A stretch of DNA of 64,000 bases from Verrucomicrobiota bacterium (GTDB lineage Bacteria; Verrucomicrobiota; Verrucomicrobiia; Limisphaerales; JADJPG01), in contig JADJPG010000008.1 of NCBI GenBank assembly GCA_016713365.1, positions 62,001 through 126,000 on the forward strand, written 5' to 3'. Position numbers and translations under genes: made by a program. Each line of letters opens with the position of its first letter. Position 1 is the first letter of the stretch. Shown piece by piece: positions 1 through 9,828 of this stretch. The notes under the pieces were generated by a model. That model was not told the DNA's origin. It worked only from the letters and a program-made list of their open reading frames with translations, and did not search any database.

Positions 1-348
1 AGCCGCGGCGACGGCGCGAAGCGCGGCAGATTCGCCGCGAATGGCGTCCCACGCGACGTTCTCGAAGATCTCGTAATGAGGCTGGCCTCCGGCACTGACC
101 GTGACGCCGACGCTGCCGGTGGGAAGCTGTTCGTCGATCTCGACGCACTCGGTCGAGACACCGAGCTTGCCGAGTCGTTCCAAAGTCTCGCGCCCCAACT
201 CGTCTCGTCCCACGCGCGAGACGAGACGTGTATCTGCGCCCAACGCCGTCGCATGGTAGGTGAAGTTGGCCGGAGCGCCGCCGAGCTGGCGTCCGCCGGG
301 CAGCATGTCCCACAACACTTCGCCGATGCCGACGATCTTGAAGCTCAT
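1..348 (-). CDS. PfkB-family carbohydrate kinase, N-terminal part (runs off the window edge)
   Basis: Only the first 116 codons are visible; the gene continues beyond base 1. The translation opens MSFKIVGIGEVLWDMLPGG and continues with GGAPANF at about residues 22-28, the N-terminal sugar-binding signature of ribokinase/fructokinase-type PfkB kinases. By family these phosphorylate a sugar or nucleoside with ATP in the cytoplasm. The catalytic C-terminal GAGD motif lies outside the window, so the substrate cannot be assigned; fructokinase is the nearest guess from the 'GEVLWDMLP' opening. The ATG at 348 is preceded by a good GGAGG ribosome site about 6 bases upstream. It lies downstream of the giant surface-protein gene on the same strand with an 85-base gap. 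Family assignment is firm; specificity is unknown. Confidence 0.85.
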   Translation of the reverse strand, partial: MSFKIVGIGEVLWDMLPGGRQLGGAPANFTYHATALGADTRLVSRVGRDELGRETLERLGKLGVSTECVEIDEQLPTGSVGVTVSAGGQPHYEIFENVAWDAIRGESAALRAVAAA

Positions 349-433
349 CGCTGCCTCCGCGGTGTGGGCATCTGAATCAGATTCTGCATGGCGCGATTTT
401 GTCCGAGGGCGGCTCTGGCGAAAAGTTCAGGAG

Positions 434-3400
434 TTACGGTGTCGCTAACCTGTAGAAGCGATTCGCGTTTGGCGTGGAGTCCTGAATGGTCGCCGTCCAG
501 TTCGTGGAGCGGGCAGGGACGGCAGAGAGCGTGTTCCAGCTTCCGGGATTCAGGCTGTCGCTGAATTGCACGGAGTAGGTGCGATTCGAGATGGCGCCGA
601 AGGTCAGTGTCGTGGAGCCGGCGGAAGTGATGGAGTCGATCTTCAGGAAGCTCGCGGCGTTCGTCGGATCGGTTCCGGCTTTTTGTTCCTGCGCGTTCGT
701 CAGCCCGTCGCCATCGGAATCGAGAGAGGCGCTTCCGCCCGTGCTGCTGCCGAAGAAGGTTTGTTCGAACAAGTCGGACAACCCGTCGCCATCGCTATCC
801 GCGATCACCGTGACAGTGAAGGTCGTGCTGGCACCTGGAGCAGAGAACGCGGCGTTGGTGACGACAATGCGGCAGGTGAAGTTCGACACGAGAATGTTGT
901 TGGTGAGGACGAAGCCTGCGGTGTTGGCGTTGACGGTGACGATGTTCACCCGGCTGTCAGATGCGAGGACGTTGGCGACCGGCGCCGCGCCACGTCGCCA
1001 CGAATAGCTGAACGGCGCCGGGTTTCCGGAAATGCCGACGCTGAACGTGATATCGCTTCCGGCGACGACCGTTTGGTTGACGGGCGGTTGAACAATGATG
1101 GGTGTGAGCAGTACGGAAAGTCGCGCCGGGATGCTGGTGAGCGAGCCAATCGCGTCGGTGACCTCGACATCGTACAGGCCATCCTGCGCGAGCGTAATGT
1201 TGCTGATCGTGAGCGAGGGTGTGGTGGCTCCGGGAATCGGCGCGCCGTTGAAACGCCACTGATAGGTGACGGCCGAGGAGCTGTAGGCGGCCACGTTGAA
1301 GGTCACGCTGCGATTCGTGGTGCTGCCGTAGTCGACTGCATTCGTGGAGCCACGCAGGCTGACGCTTTGCGGCTGCGCGAGGATCGCGGCGCCGTAGGTG
1401 ATCGAGATGATCGCGTTGCTGCTGACCACGGAACCGCTGGCATTCGCGACCATGCACTGGTAGGCGCCGTTCTGATCCGGCTGGATGTTCGCGAGGAAGA
1501 GCAACGCGTTCGTGGCGCCCGCCAGATTCGCGCCGTTGAAACGCCATTGGTAACGGAACGGTCCAGTGCCGCCCGCCGTGACGCCGAGCACGGTACTGGA
1601 GAACGCCACGACGGTCTGGCTCTGCGGTTGAGTGACGAGGACAGGTTCGCTGCCGGCGCCAACGTGGCTTTTCGCGGCGGTAGGTTCAGCGGCGAGCCAG
1701 TTCGCCGGATCGTTTCCGTAGGTGGTCGCATTGACGCGTTGGAGCGAGAGGCCGAAGCCATCGGCGCCAGCGGGCCACGGAGCGGAATCGCGGTAGCTGA
1801 CCTTGTCGACCAACACGTACGGCACGCCGGCGGGCAGCGGCGTGGTCGGCTTCTTCAGCTCCACGTCTTCGCCGTCGTTCGAGAGCTGGCCGCTGTAGGG
1901 ACCGAAGATTTGAACGCCCGTCGTCACACCGCTTTTCGCGCGGAACGCCGCGAGTTGCGCGGCGTTGGTGGGATTGAAGTTCACCAGCAGCGCGAACTCG
2001 CCGGAGGCGAGGGTGACGTTCGCCGGGAAGCTGAAGTCGACACCACCGCTGAGGCGCCAGGTGTTGGTCGAATCGTAGAGCGCCACGTTTGCGCCGGAGA
2101 TGTTGAGCAGTTCGATGAACTCGTCGTCGCTGTTATCGCTGCCATCGGCGAACTCGGCGGGATGATAGTGGAGCTCGTTGATGACGATCGGTCCGACGCG
2201 CGGGCCTGAGTTGACCGCACCAAGGGTGCGCGAAGTTTGCGCGACAAATTTCTCTTCGCCCGTGCTGGTCACGTGGCGACCGAACGTGACGCCGTCGTCC
2301 GCCGCACCGAAGTCGAAGCCGTGGAAGTAACCCGTGAGATTCCCGTTTGCGTCCGTGCTGAACAGCCACACTTCATCGCCATCCGAACTGAGAGCAAACG
2401 CGGTGGCACCCGCATTGAAGTCCGCCTCGGTGAACACTCGGAACGCGCCTGCTGCGAGCGTGGTGCCGTTCGGGATGCGGAATTTCTTCGGCGTGTTGAA
2501 GTCATCGCTCAGGAACCAGCCGCCAATGTTCACGACGTTGGGAGTCGGGTTGAAGAGCTCGATGCTGTCAGTCGGCGGCGGTACATCGGAGCGCGAGAGA
2601 ATTTCGCTCACGAGGACGGCTGGAACGTTCGGCGCGCCGGGATCTTCCCATGACGGCGTTCCATCAAGGAATCCGCTCGAGCGCCATTGCGAGCGATTGT
2701 TCCAGGAGTCGGGCGCGGCGTTTTCGTTCACGACCACGAGTGAGAAGCCGAGGCCATCGGTCATCGGCTGCCACGAGTTGTTGTAGCTGAAGTCGAGGAT
2801 CTCCTCGCCCGCGGCGTCGACGAGGCGGATGCGTTCGCCGTTGTTCTCGAGGCTGCCGGTGTATTGACCGGCGACCAGCGGCGCGTTCCAGCCGTAGCGT
2901 GACGCGAACGCAAGACCGTTCTTCACCACCACCACTCGTTGTCCCGGCGCGAGCGTGCCGCCACCGGCGTTGGTGAAGTCGAACTCGATACCGCCGACGA
3001 AACGAACGCCGTTCAAGTTGAGCGTCACGCTGGGCGAGATGTTGCGAACCTCGATGAACTCGAAGTCTTCCGCGCCGTTGGTGTTACCGGCGAGCGCCGT
3101 CGGGTGATACATGATCTCGGTGACGCGCAGAAACTGCTGCGCGAGGCTCGGAGCGCCGGTGTAGGCGAAGGTCTGGCGCGTGTTACCGAAGGGATCGACC
3201 AACCGAACGCCCTCACCACGCGCCGAGAGCTGGCCGCGGTAATTGCCCTGCACAAACAATCCAAGGCCACCGCGTGGTCCGGTGGTGCGGGCGCGGAAGG
3301 CGTTCACGTTTGGCGAGACATACATGACGTTGTTCCCGCGGACGACGGTGCCGGCGGCGAAGGTGTGCTGCACCGCGCCATCGAGTTGCCAGCCGGAGAT

Positions 3401-6400
3401 GTCGACGGCGAACGGCAGCGCATTGGTCAGGCAGATGTATTCCTCAGCCTGGTTGCCCGAAGCCGGATTGAAATCCACCGCGGCGATCGCGACGCCGGCA
3501 TTGATAGGCAGCGCGTCGGGAATCAGACGGTCCGCCGCGGGCCGCGCCGTATTCGTGACGGAGTAGGTGACGAACAAATCCGTGCCCCGTGTCGGGAAGT
3601 AGTTTTTGATCGCATTCACGTTGGCGAGAGTGCCGGGAAAAGCGTTGGACAGACTGCGATACCATTGGTCAACGCGTTGCTCGAACCAGCCGGTGGCGGC
3701 GGGCGTGCCGGGCGGCTGAAGGTATTGATCCATCAAGGTTCTCAGGCGGCGCAGATACATTTCGCGCAGCGGCGGGTCGTTGAAGATGACAGTCCAGAGC
3801 ACGCTGTATTGATTGGCGTTCTGCTTGGCGTGGAATTGATCGCCGAAGAACGGATGACGCAGGAACGTGCCACCGTCGCCTTCGATGCCGTAGGTCCAGT
3901 CCTTGTCCCACGGGAGGATGAACCATTCGCCGGTGCCGCGCGTGTCGCGATACATGTACATGTTTTTGCGCACGTCATCCGAGTCCATGTTGATGGCGCG
4001 CACGGCGACGTAGTTGATCAGGTTCGGCACGTTGGCGTTGTCGAAGAAGTGCGCGATGCGCGCGTTTTGGTCGGCGAGGTTCAGTCCGTTCACGAAGGCT
4101 TGCAGGTCGGAATTGTCCTCGTAGCGACGCGTGCGCTTCTGCACGCCGTCCGTGGAGTCGGAGAAGATCGGGTTCAGATTACTGCGCTGGTCGAACTTGT
4201 AGAGCGCGCCCTCAGGATCGAGTCCGCGAGCTTCGAGATACTCGTCGTCCGGTTGCTCGACGTAGATGGCGACGCGGTCCGCGCCGGCATTCCGCCGCAG
4301 CAGCATGTGATGCGAGTGCAGCGAGAGGCTTCCGGCGATGTGGAATGTCTCAAAGGCGATCGGCGGGCGGAGCAGCGTGGGGTCGGAGCCGCCACCGTTG
4401 AGGTTCATCTCTTCCACGCGGCCGACGAGGTCGCTGACCTTCGGATGCTGGCCGCGATTGAAGTCAAATTTCTGGCCGGAGGTCGTCGCGGAGCCGCGGG
4501 TGCGGACGAAAACGTTGTCGAAGAACTCGCCGTTCAACAGGACGGAGGCGCGAGTGCCGACGCGGGTGGTGGAGTTCGGGACATCCGCCGTGAACCATTC
4601 GAAGATCGGCAGCGTGCTGCTGACAGCGGGATTCGCCACGACGGTGCCGAGATATTCTGCCGAGCCAAGCGGATCTTCATACAGCGGCCAGCGCGACGTG
4701 CGGCCAGCCGCATCGCTGGCAGTGACAAGGAAGCGGACCATCTGTCCAGGCGTCGAGGCGGACGCGGGAATGATCGCGCCGAAGACGCCGTCGCCCGCCA
4801 AGCCATCGCCGTGAGCGCCGTCATCGAGCATCGGAAGGAAGTTGGTCACGCCATACATCACGCGGTAACGAAGGGTGATGTTCGTGACGGCGCTGAACGA
4901 CGGACTTACGCGCGCCGTGACGGTGATGTCGTCCGTGTCGGACGGACGAGTCGGCAGCGCCGGGGTGAACTGGACACCGGTGATGATCGGTCCGAGGTCC
5001 GCCGACCCGACACCGTTGACGTTGCCGGCGGTGGGTTGAGTGAAATAGCGGGGAACGTTGCCGAGCGCGCCGAAGCTGGTGGCGGTGAGTTCCGCGTGCA
5101 GGAGGAAGTCGGAGTTGTCCGCGCTGATGTTCAGGCCGTGAATGGCGAGAACGTTCTGGCCGACCACGAGCGCGCCGCGAGCGTCATTCAGATTGAACTC
5201 CTCGAAGGCGAGCGCGGCGTTGTCGGCGTGGCGAGCGGTGGCTGCGGCGTTCCAGTCGTTCGCGGTCGCGGCGTTGGCGGAAAGGATCTCCTGACCGTTC
5301 AGATAGGCCACGAATCCGTCGTCGTAGCGCAGGCGAAGGAGCAGACGATCGACTTCGGCGACGTTGGTGACGGTGAACGGCAAACGCAGGTAGGCGGAGC
5401 TGTTCACGCCGTGCATCGCGGTCCGGAGATCGGTGCCAAGGAACGCCGTGTAGGACGCGCCGCCGCTCAGCGCGGTTTGATATTGGCGCGAGATTTCGTC
5501 GGTCGCGAGCGCGCGATTGTAGATGGCGACTTCATCGAGCAGGCCGTTGAAGGGAATGGAGATGTTCGACGGCGTGCCGCCGTGATTCGCACCGATGACG
5601 AGGTCGTTGGCGATGTTCATCGAGGCGGTGTCGTTTCCACTGAGAATCGCGACGCCGTTGAGGTAGGCCGTGGTGAGGCCGCTGGCAGTGCGAGTCACGA
5701 CGAGGAAATGCCACTGGTTGTTCGCCACGCTGCCGCCGGTGCCGATGAACGCGTTGTGATAAACGCTGATGGTGTTCGCGCCGGACGACGCCATGTGGAT
5801 GCCGTAGTCGTTGCCGGTCGCCTTGTAGGTGAAAAGATCGCCGCGTGCGGTGGCGTTGGCTGGATTGAACCACATCGCGATCGAGTAGGCGCCGGTGCCG
5901 AAATCGAACGCGGCGTTGTCCGTAACTTGGATTCGACCGGTGGTGCCGTTCAAGCGTGGCGCGGCGTTCGTTGTTTCGAAGCCTCCGAACGCGGTCGGAC
6001 GCGGGCCGGGCTGATTCAACGTTGGGCTGCCTTGATACGTGGCGCTGATGGCCGCGCCGAGGGAACCGGAGTTGGCGGCGGCGGTTCCGGTGGTTTCGCT
6101 GAAGCGCCACCAGGCAATCGGCGCGGCGCTGCTGACAGCTGCGGAATAGAGATCTTCAACGGGGTCAGGCACGCCGATGTCGAAACCGACGGCGCCGGTG
6201 CCGGCGATCCACGACGAGTCGTCGAACGCGGGCAGCGTCCATGCGTTACCCAGCGAGCCGTTCGCGGGCACCAACGCACGCACGGCGGCGTTGGTGGGGA
6301 GCAGCGTGAAGGAGGTTGTTTCCAGGCCGAAGCCGAAGGAGACGTCGGTGACCTGCGCAGGGAACGCGGGTGAAAACTGGGTGGCGACGGTGACGCCGTC

Positions 6401-6781
6401 GGGCTCCACGAGCGCGAGATATTCGCCGCCGGCGCCGAGTTTGAAGTTCGTGTGCAGAGGCGCGCCGGGCGTGCGGCGATTCTTTTCCGAGGCGAAGATT
6501 GTGATGAATCCGCCAGGCGGAACGTTCGTCGCGGGGAAGCGCCACTTGGTCGGTGAACCGGCGTTGTCGGTCAGCGCCCAGTCGAGCAGGTTCACGTTCG
6601 CCGAGGAGGAGTTGTAGAGCTCGATCCAGTCCGAGAACTCGCCGTCCTCATCGGCGAGCGTGGAGGAGTTTGCGGCCATGAACTCGGAGATGATGACGGG
6701 CGACGCGGCATTGGCGGCGCATGGAGCGATGAGTGCGGACGCGAGGAGGCCGAGGGCGAGGATGCGAGTGCTGATATTCAT
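434..6781 (-). CDS. Giant exported lamin-tail/LamG/CotH/Ig-like surface protein (2115 aa)
   Basis: The protein has a Sec signal peptide (residues 1-25, ending CAANA). Visible modules in order: a lamin-tail domain (about 28-140), a galactose-binding-like beta sandwich split in two (about 165-213 and 443-565) around a LamG-like domain (about 214-440), a CotH-type kinase domain (about 720-1080, with LPWDKDW near 956), four more lamin-tail domains (about 1110-1680), Ig-like domains (about 1690-1960), a calcium-binding-like DSDGDGLSD stretch, and a C-terminal domain ending FYRLATP. CotH proteins can phosphorylate secreted proteins in spores; whether this one does is unknown. The long intact frame in a frameshift-prone window supports a real, maintained gene. 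No Shine-Dalgarno site is visible before the ATG at 6781. Likely cell-surface or secreted; function unassigned. Confidence 0.85.
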   Translation of the reverse strand: MNISTRILALGLLASALIAPCAANAASPVIISEFMAANSSTLADEDGEFSDWIELYNSSSANVNLLDWALTDNAGSPTKWRFPATNVPPGGFITIFASEKNRRTPGAPLHTNFKLGAGGEYLALVEPDGVTVATQFSPAFPAQVTDVSFGFGLETTSFTLLPTNAAVRALVPANGSLGNAWTLPAFDDSSWIAGTGAVGFDIGVPDPVEDLYSAAVSSAAPIAWWRFSETTGTAAANSGSLGAAISATYQGSPTLNQPGPRPTAFGGFETTNAAPRLNGTTGRIQVTDNAAFDFGTGAYSIAMWFNPANATARGDLFTYKATGNDYGIHMASSGANTISVYHNAFIGTGGSVANNQWHFLVVTRTASGLTTAYLNGVAILSGNDTASMNIANDLVIGANHGGTPSNISIPFNGLLDEVAIYNRALATDEISRQYQTALSGGASYTAFLGTDLRTAMHGVNSSAYLRLPFTVTNVAEVDRLLLRLRYDDGFVAYLNGQEILSANAATANDWNAAATARHADNAALAFEEFNLNDARGALVVGQNVLAIHGLNISADNSDFLLHAELTATSFGALGNVPRYFTQPTAGNVNGVGSADLGPIITGVQFTPALPTRPSDTDDITVTARVSPSFSAVTNITLRYRVMYGVTNFLPMLDDGAHGDGLAGDGVFGAIIPASASTPGQMVRFLVTASDAAGRTSRWPLYEDPLGSAEYLGTVVANPAVSSTLPIFEWFTADVPNSTTRVGTRASVLLNGEFFDNVFVRTRGSATTSGQKFDFNRGQHPKVSDLVGRVEEMNLNGGGSDPTLLRPPIAFETFHIAGSLSLHSHHMLLRRNAGADRVAIYVEQPDDEYLEARGLDPEGALYKFDQRSNLNPIFSDSTDGVQKRTRRYEDNSDLQAFVNGLNLADQNARIAHFFDNANVPNLINYVAVRAINMDSDDVRKNMYMYRDTRGTGEWFILPWDKDWTYGIEGDGGTFLRHPFFGDQFHAKQNANQYSVLWTVIFNDPPLREMYLRRLRTLMDQYLQPPGTPAATGWFEQRVDQWYRSLSNAFPGTLANVNAIKNYFPTRGTDLFVTYSVTNTARPAADRLIPDALPINAGVAIAAVDFNPASGNQAEEYICLTNALPFAVDISGWQLDGAVQHTFAAGTVVRGNNVMYVSPNVNAFRARTTGPRGGLGLFVQGNYRGQLSARGEGVRLVDPFGNTRQTFAYTGAPSLAQQFLRVTEIMYHPTALAGNTNGAEDFEFIEVRNISPSVTLNLNGVRFVGGIEFDFTNAGGGTLAPGQRVVVVKNGLAFASRYGWNAPLVAGQYTGSLENNGERIRLVDAAGEEILDFSYNNSWQPMTDGLGFSLVVVNENAAPDSWNNRSQWRSSGFLDGTPSWEDPGAPNVPAVLVSEILSRSDVPPPTDSIELFNPTPNVVNIGGWFLSDDFNTPKKFRIPNGTTLAAGAFRVFTEADFNAGATAFALSSDGDEVWLFSTDANGNLTGYFHGFDFGAADDGVTFGRHVTSTGEEKFVAQTSRTLGAVNSGPRVGPIVINELHYHPAEFADGSDNSDDEFIELLNISGANVALYDSTNTWRLSGGVDFSFPANVTLASGEFALLVNFNPTNAAQLAAFRAKSGVTTGVQIFGPYSGQLSNDGEDVELKKPTTPLPAGVPYVLVDKVSYRDSAPWPAGADGFGLSLQRVNATTYGNDPANWLAAEPTAAKSHVGAGSEPVLVTQPQSQTVVAFSSTVLGVTAGGTGPFRYQWRFNGANLAGATNALLFLANIQPDQNGAYQCMVANASGSVVSSNAIISITYGAAILAQPQSVSLRGSTNAVDYGSTTNRSVTFNVAAYSSSAVTYQWRFNGAPIPGATTPSLTISNITLAQDGLYDVEVTDAIGSLTSIPARLSVLLTPIIVQPPVNQTVVAGSDITFSVGISGNPAPFSYSWRRGAAPVANVLASDSRVNIVTVNANTAGFVLTNNILVSNFTCRIVVTNAAFSAPGASTTFTVTVIADSDGDGLSDLFEQTFFGSSTGGSASLDSDGDGLTNAQEQKAGTDPTNAASFLKIDSITSAGSTTLTFGAISNRTYSVQFSDSLNPGSWNTLSAVPARSTNWTATIQDSTPNANRFYRLATP

Positions 6782-6970
6782 AACGACGAGACTGGAGGTG
6801 TTACTCGCTGAGTTATCACAGAAATCACGAGGCCGGGCAAACGGATTGTGGCTCCGGCAAGGCCCGCCTGCGCGGAGAATCTCAAGACCCGCCGGCGAGC
6901 TTCGGTCCCCGGCGTGATGGCCGGCGGGTGACGAATCGGGAGCGCGGGTGATGCGTGCTCGAAGCGCGGG

Positions 6971-7882
6971 CTACTTCGTTGAGCTGGCGGGAAGCTTCTC
7001 CACGGGCGTGGTGCTGAACGTCACGTGGGCGAAGCATTCCGGAATGTGCGAATCCCAGATGCCGTGGCGCGTCCAAACCCAGCCGCCGGAATCCTTCGCA
7101 GGCGGCGCCTCTTTGTAGGTGTTGAATCGTGAGAAATCCATGCGCCACACATCGCCCTCCTTCGGCGGCAATGAGCGGTTGTCGGCTTTCGCGAGCCATT
7201 CGAGACCTTTCCACGGGAAGGCGAGTTCCACCGTCCAGCCGCGGTCGCGATCCTTGTCGTTGTTGATCGTGCCGTCGATGTGAACGGCGGTTTTCTTTCC
7301 GGGGAACGGCCAGTTGAAATTGCCGAGCCGACCACCGCGCGGGTGTTTCTTGAAACCGACGCCGTTGAAGGGCGTGAGTTTGTTGCGGGCGAACTCTGGC
7401 GCCTTCGAGAAGCCGCCGGATTCGTAGGCATCGTTCCAGATGAAGAAAACTTCGTAGGCGGTGTTGAACCCGTTGATCTCGAATTCGTAGTAGGCGTCGC
7501 GTCCGGCGATGAAAAACTCGACGTCGTTGTCGTAGTAAATCGGGTCGTTGTAGTTCGTATACACCGCACGGACGAACGGTTCCTCGATGCGGTAGGCGAC
7601 GTAGAGGTTCGTTTCGTCCCAGACAACCATGGCGTGCGTGTCGTGAATGGTGCGGCCGCCGGTGAGGATGTCCACGAAGCGCGGCGACTTCGGCGCGCGG
7701 CTCCAGACGGCTTCGTCGAGCTTGCCGTCGATGCGGATGTTCTCGGTGACGCGATGCGCGGTGTAGCGTGCGATCTCGTTTTCGGGGCACGGAAACCTCG
7801 AGGCGTTTTCAGCAGCCTGCGGGCGGAGCGTGGCAAACGAAACAAAGGCGAACACGAGAGAAGCGAGAGTGCGCAGCGTCAT
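6971..7882 (-). CDS. Exported carbohydrate-binding family 9-like (CBM9) protein
   Basis: This 303-residue product starts MTLRTLASLVFAFVSF with a signal peptide ending near RPQAA. The mature part contains the typical CBM9-like opening IRIDGKLDEAVWSRAPK followed by WDETNLYVAY and the acidic/aromatic YYDNDVEFFI core, then GWTVELAFPWKGL, all characteristic of this beta-sandwich family. Such domains bind sugars or act as stand-alone periplasmic modules; this one has no attached catalytic domain. The ATG at 7882 was chosen because it places the signal peptide at the N-terminus; the frame stays open further upstream but that sequence overlaps the divergent kinase gene and looks non-coding. Ligand unknown. 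Confidence 0.85.
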   Translation of the reverse strand: MTLRTLASLVFAFVSFATLRPQAAENASRFPCPENEIARYTAHRVTENIRIDGKLDEAVWSRAPKSPRFVDILTGGRTIHDTHAMVVWDETNLYVAYRIEEPFVRAVYTNYNDPIYYDNDVEFFIAGRDAYYEFEINGFNTAYEVFFIWNDAYESGGFSKAPEFARNKLTPFNGVGFKKHPRGGRLGNFNWPFPGKKTAVHIDGTINNDKDRDRGWTVELAFPWKGLEWLAKADNRSLPPKEGDVWRMDFSRFNTYKEAPPAKDSGGWVWTRHGIWDSHIPECFAHVTFSTTPVEKLPASSTK

Positions 7883-8036
7883 TTGCCCTGTCGGATAAAG
7901 GGTTTTGGCGCGGGCGGCAATCTGAATCCGGATGTGGCCGAAGTTCGCCATCGGCATGATGCCAGCCGCCAGTCGGCTGACGCGTTTTGGATGGAGGCAA
8001 CATTTTGGCAAATTCTGGAATGCGACCACGCGATGA

Positions 8037-9074
8037 ATGGACGATAAAGAGGGAATGAACACGCGCATCGAAGAATCCACCATTGCCTCGTCGACCGCTC
8101 CCACGACCACGGAAACCGCGAGTCCCAGCCCGGCGTCGGCGGACACCACCACCTTGCGGCGACGCAGTGCGGGCGCGGGCACTGGCAGGAAGCCCGCGAG
8201 CCCGAAAGTTCCGATCCAGGAATCGACGTTCAAACTCACGCCAGACGATTTTCGGCGTCTGAACACGCGCCGTGCGTTGATTGAGCTGCTGCGCTCGAAA
8301 CGCATCCGCCTCCGTCGCGTCGTGAACACTCTGCGCTACGAAACCGAGCTGAAGGAACTGCAGGTCGAGCTCGTGAAGTTGCAGCGTTGGATTCAGGACA
8401 AGGGCAAGCGTGTGGCAATTCTCTTCGAGGGCCGCGATGCTGCGGGCAAAGGCGGAACAATCCGGCGCTTCACCCAGCACCTGAACCCACGCGCGATGCG
8501 CGTCGTCGCGCTGCCGAAGCCGACGAAGGAAGAGGGCGGCCAGTGGTATTTCCAGCGTTACGCGCGTCAGCTCCCGAACGCGGGCGAGATCGTATTCTTC
8601 GATCGCAGCTGGTACAACCGCGCGGTCGTGGAACCGGTGAACAACTTCTGCACGACCCTGCAATATCAGCAGTTCATGCGACAGGTGCCGGAGTTCGAGC
8701 ACATGCTTTACGAAGATGGCGTGCTTACCATCAAGTTCTGGTTCTCCATCTCGAAAGCCGAGCAGCTCCGGCGCTTCGAGGCGCGCAAAGAGAACCCGCT
8801 TAAGCAATGGAAGTTCAGTCCCGTGGACGAAATCGCGCAGGGCCGGTGGGATGTATACACGCGCTACAAGGAGGAGATGTTCGCACGCACGCACACGGCG
8901 TTCAGCCCGTGGATTATCGTTCAGGCGAACAACAAGCGGAAGGCGCGTCTCGAAAGCATGCGCTACGTGTTGAATCTGCTGCCCTACGACGGCAAACAGA
9001 AGGCCACCGTGTCCTTGAATCCCGATCCGAACATCGTCACGCGGTATCATCGCGAGAACGCTGGCGTCGATTAG
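8037..9074 (+). CDS. ppk2: Polyphosphate kinase 2 (PPK2 family)
   Basis: PPK2 enzymes transfer phosphate between polyphosphate and nucleoside di- or monophosphates in the cytoplasm. The 345-residue sequence has a Walker A-type loop EGRDAAGKGG (131-140) and the lid/Walker B signature FFDRSWYNRA (187-196), followed by conserved WKFSPVD and the C-terminal YPYDGK-like segment LLPYDGK. The first 60 residues are Ser/Thr/Pro/Ala-rich and look disordered, an extension over the catalytic core. Two ATGs are possible, at 8037 and at 8055; neither has well-spaced ribosome-site support. Its stop overlaps the convergent downstream gene by 4 bases. Which nucleotide it prefers cannot be read from the sequence. 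Confidence 0.93.
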   Translation: MDDKEGMNTRIEESTIASSTAPTTTETASPSPASADTTTLRRRSAGAGTGRKPASPKVPIQESTFKLTPDDFRRLNTRRALIELLRSKRIRLRRVVNTLRYETELKELQVELVKLQRWIQDKGKRVAILFEGRDAAGKGGTIRRFTQHLNPRAMRVVALPKPTKEEGGQWYFQRYARQLPNAGEIVFFDRSWYNRAVVEPVNNFCTTLQYQQFMRQVPEFEHMLYEDGVLTIKFWFSISKAEQLRRFEARKENPLKQWKFSPVDEIAQGRWDVYTRYKEEMFARTHTAFSPWIIVQANNKRKARLESMRYVLNLLPYDGKQKATVSLNPDPNIVTRYHRENAGVD

Positions 9075-9811
9075 TCGGCTTTCGTGGGGCTGGCCGTTGG
9101 CTTCTCGGGACGCCGGAAGTCGCTGAACGTTACTTCCGAATCGGAGTTCAGGGACTTCACCAGCAGTGCGCGTCCGCGCAGGCGCATGCTGAAGGACGCC
9201 GGCAGAAGTTCTCCAACCGTTGGATCGAACGTGTAGGTCATGCCGACCTTCAATTCACTGATGCTGAAGACACCGCGCTTGCCGATGCGCTCGGTGTTGA
9301 TGAACTCGAATGCTTCAATTGCAGGCGAGGTTTTGCGCACGACCAACTGACCTTTCATCTTTTCGGCGATCGTCCGGATCTCTTGGCTGTCCGTTTTGAG
9401 TCGAACGGTACAGGTCATCTGGTCTTCGTCTTCCTTCTCGATCCTTACGCTGCTGAGGTCGACGAGTTCCTTCAGGTTCAACTGGCTCATGCCGGACTCG
9501 CGCTTCCGCTTCTTCGCGTAGTCGCGACGCTCGGCATCGGTTGGCGTCTTACCGTCTTTCGAGACGAGTTCCCAACGCCGGCCGCGCGGCGCAGCGGGGT
9601 CGTGTTTCTCCACGGTTGTCTTGCCGTCCACCACGGAGGTCATCGTGTAAGTCCAGCGGTTGACTTTAGATTTCTCCATCGCCGCCAGCGCTTCCTTCAC
9701 CAACGCGACGGGTGTTGAAGATTCCTCGGCCGCCTGCCCAGCGGGAGCGAACCCACCCAGGATCAGCGCGACCAGACTGAACCACGAAAACTTTCGGATG
9801 CACATAACCAC
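9071..9811 (-). CDS. Small exported protein of unknown function
   Basis: This 246-residue protein starts with a signal peptide (MVMCIRKFSWFSLVALILGG, ending near AGQAA). The mature part is lysine/glutamate-rich with alternating strand patterns such as RWTYTMTSVVDGKTTV and GMTYTFDPTVGELLPASFSM, loosely like LolA-type lipoprotein-carrier or outer-membrane-sorting folds, but no diagnostic motif was recognised. It converges on the PPK2 gene with a 4-base stop-codon overlap. It may be cotranscribed with the oxidoreductase gene upstream on the same strand, which ends 17 bases before its start. Function not assigned. Confidence 0.75.
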   Translation of the reverse strand: MVMCIRKFSWFSLVALILGGFAPAGQAAEESSTPVALVKEALAAMEKSKVNRWTYTMTSVVDGKTTVEKHDPAAPRGRRWELVSKDGKTPTDAERRDYAKKRKRESGMSQLNLKELVDLSSVRIEKEDEDQMTCTVRLKTDSQEIRTIAEKMKGQLVVRKTSPAIEAFEFINTERIGKRGVFSISELKVGMTYTFDPTVGELLPASFSMRLRGRALLVKSLNSDSEVTFSDFRRPEKPTASPTKAD

Positions 9812-9828
9812 GGACGCGCGCGATTCGT

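Noticed and set aside
2939..6373. Plus-strand frame of 1144 codons opposite the giant CotH gene
   Set aside because: Arg/Gly/Val-rich composition and no recognisable domain; it is the antisense shadow of the real minus-strand gene in GC-rich DNA.
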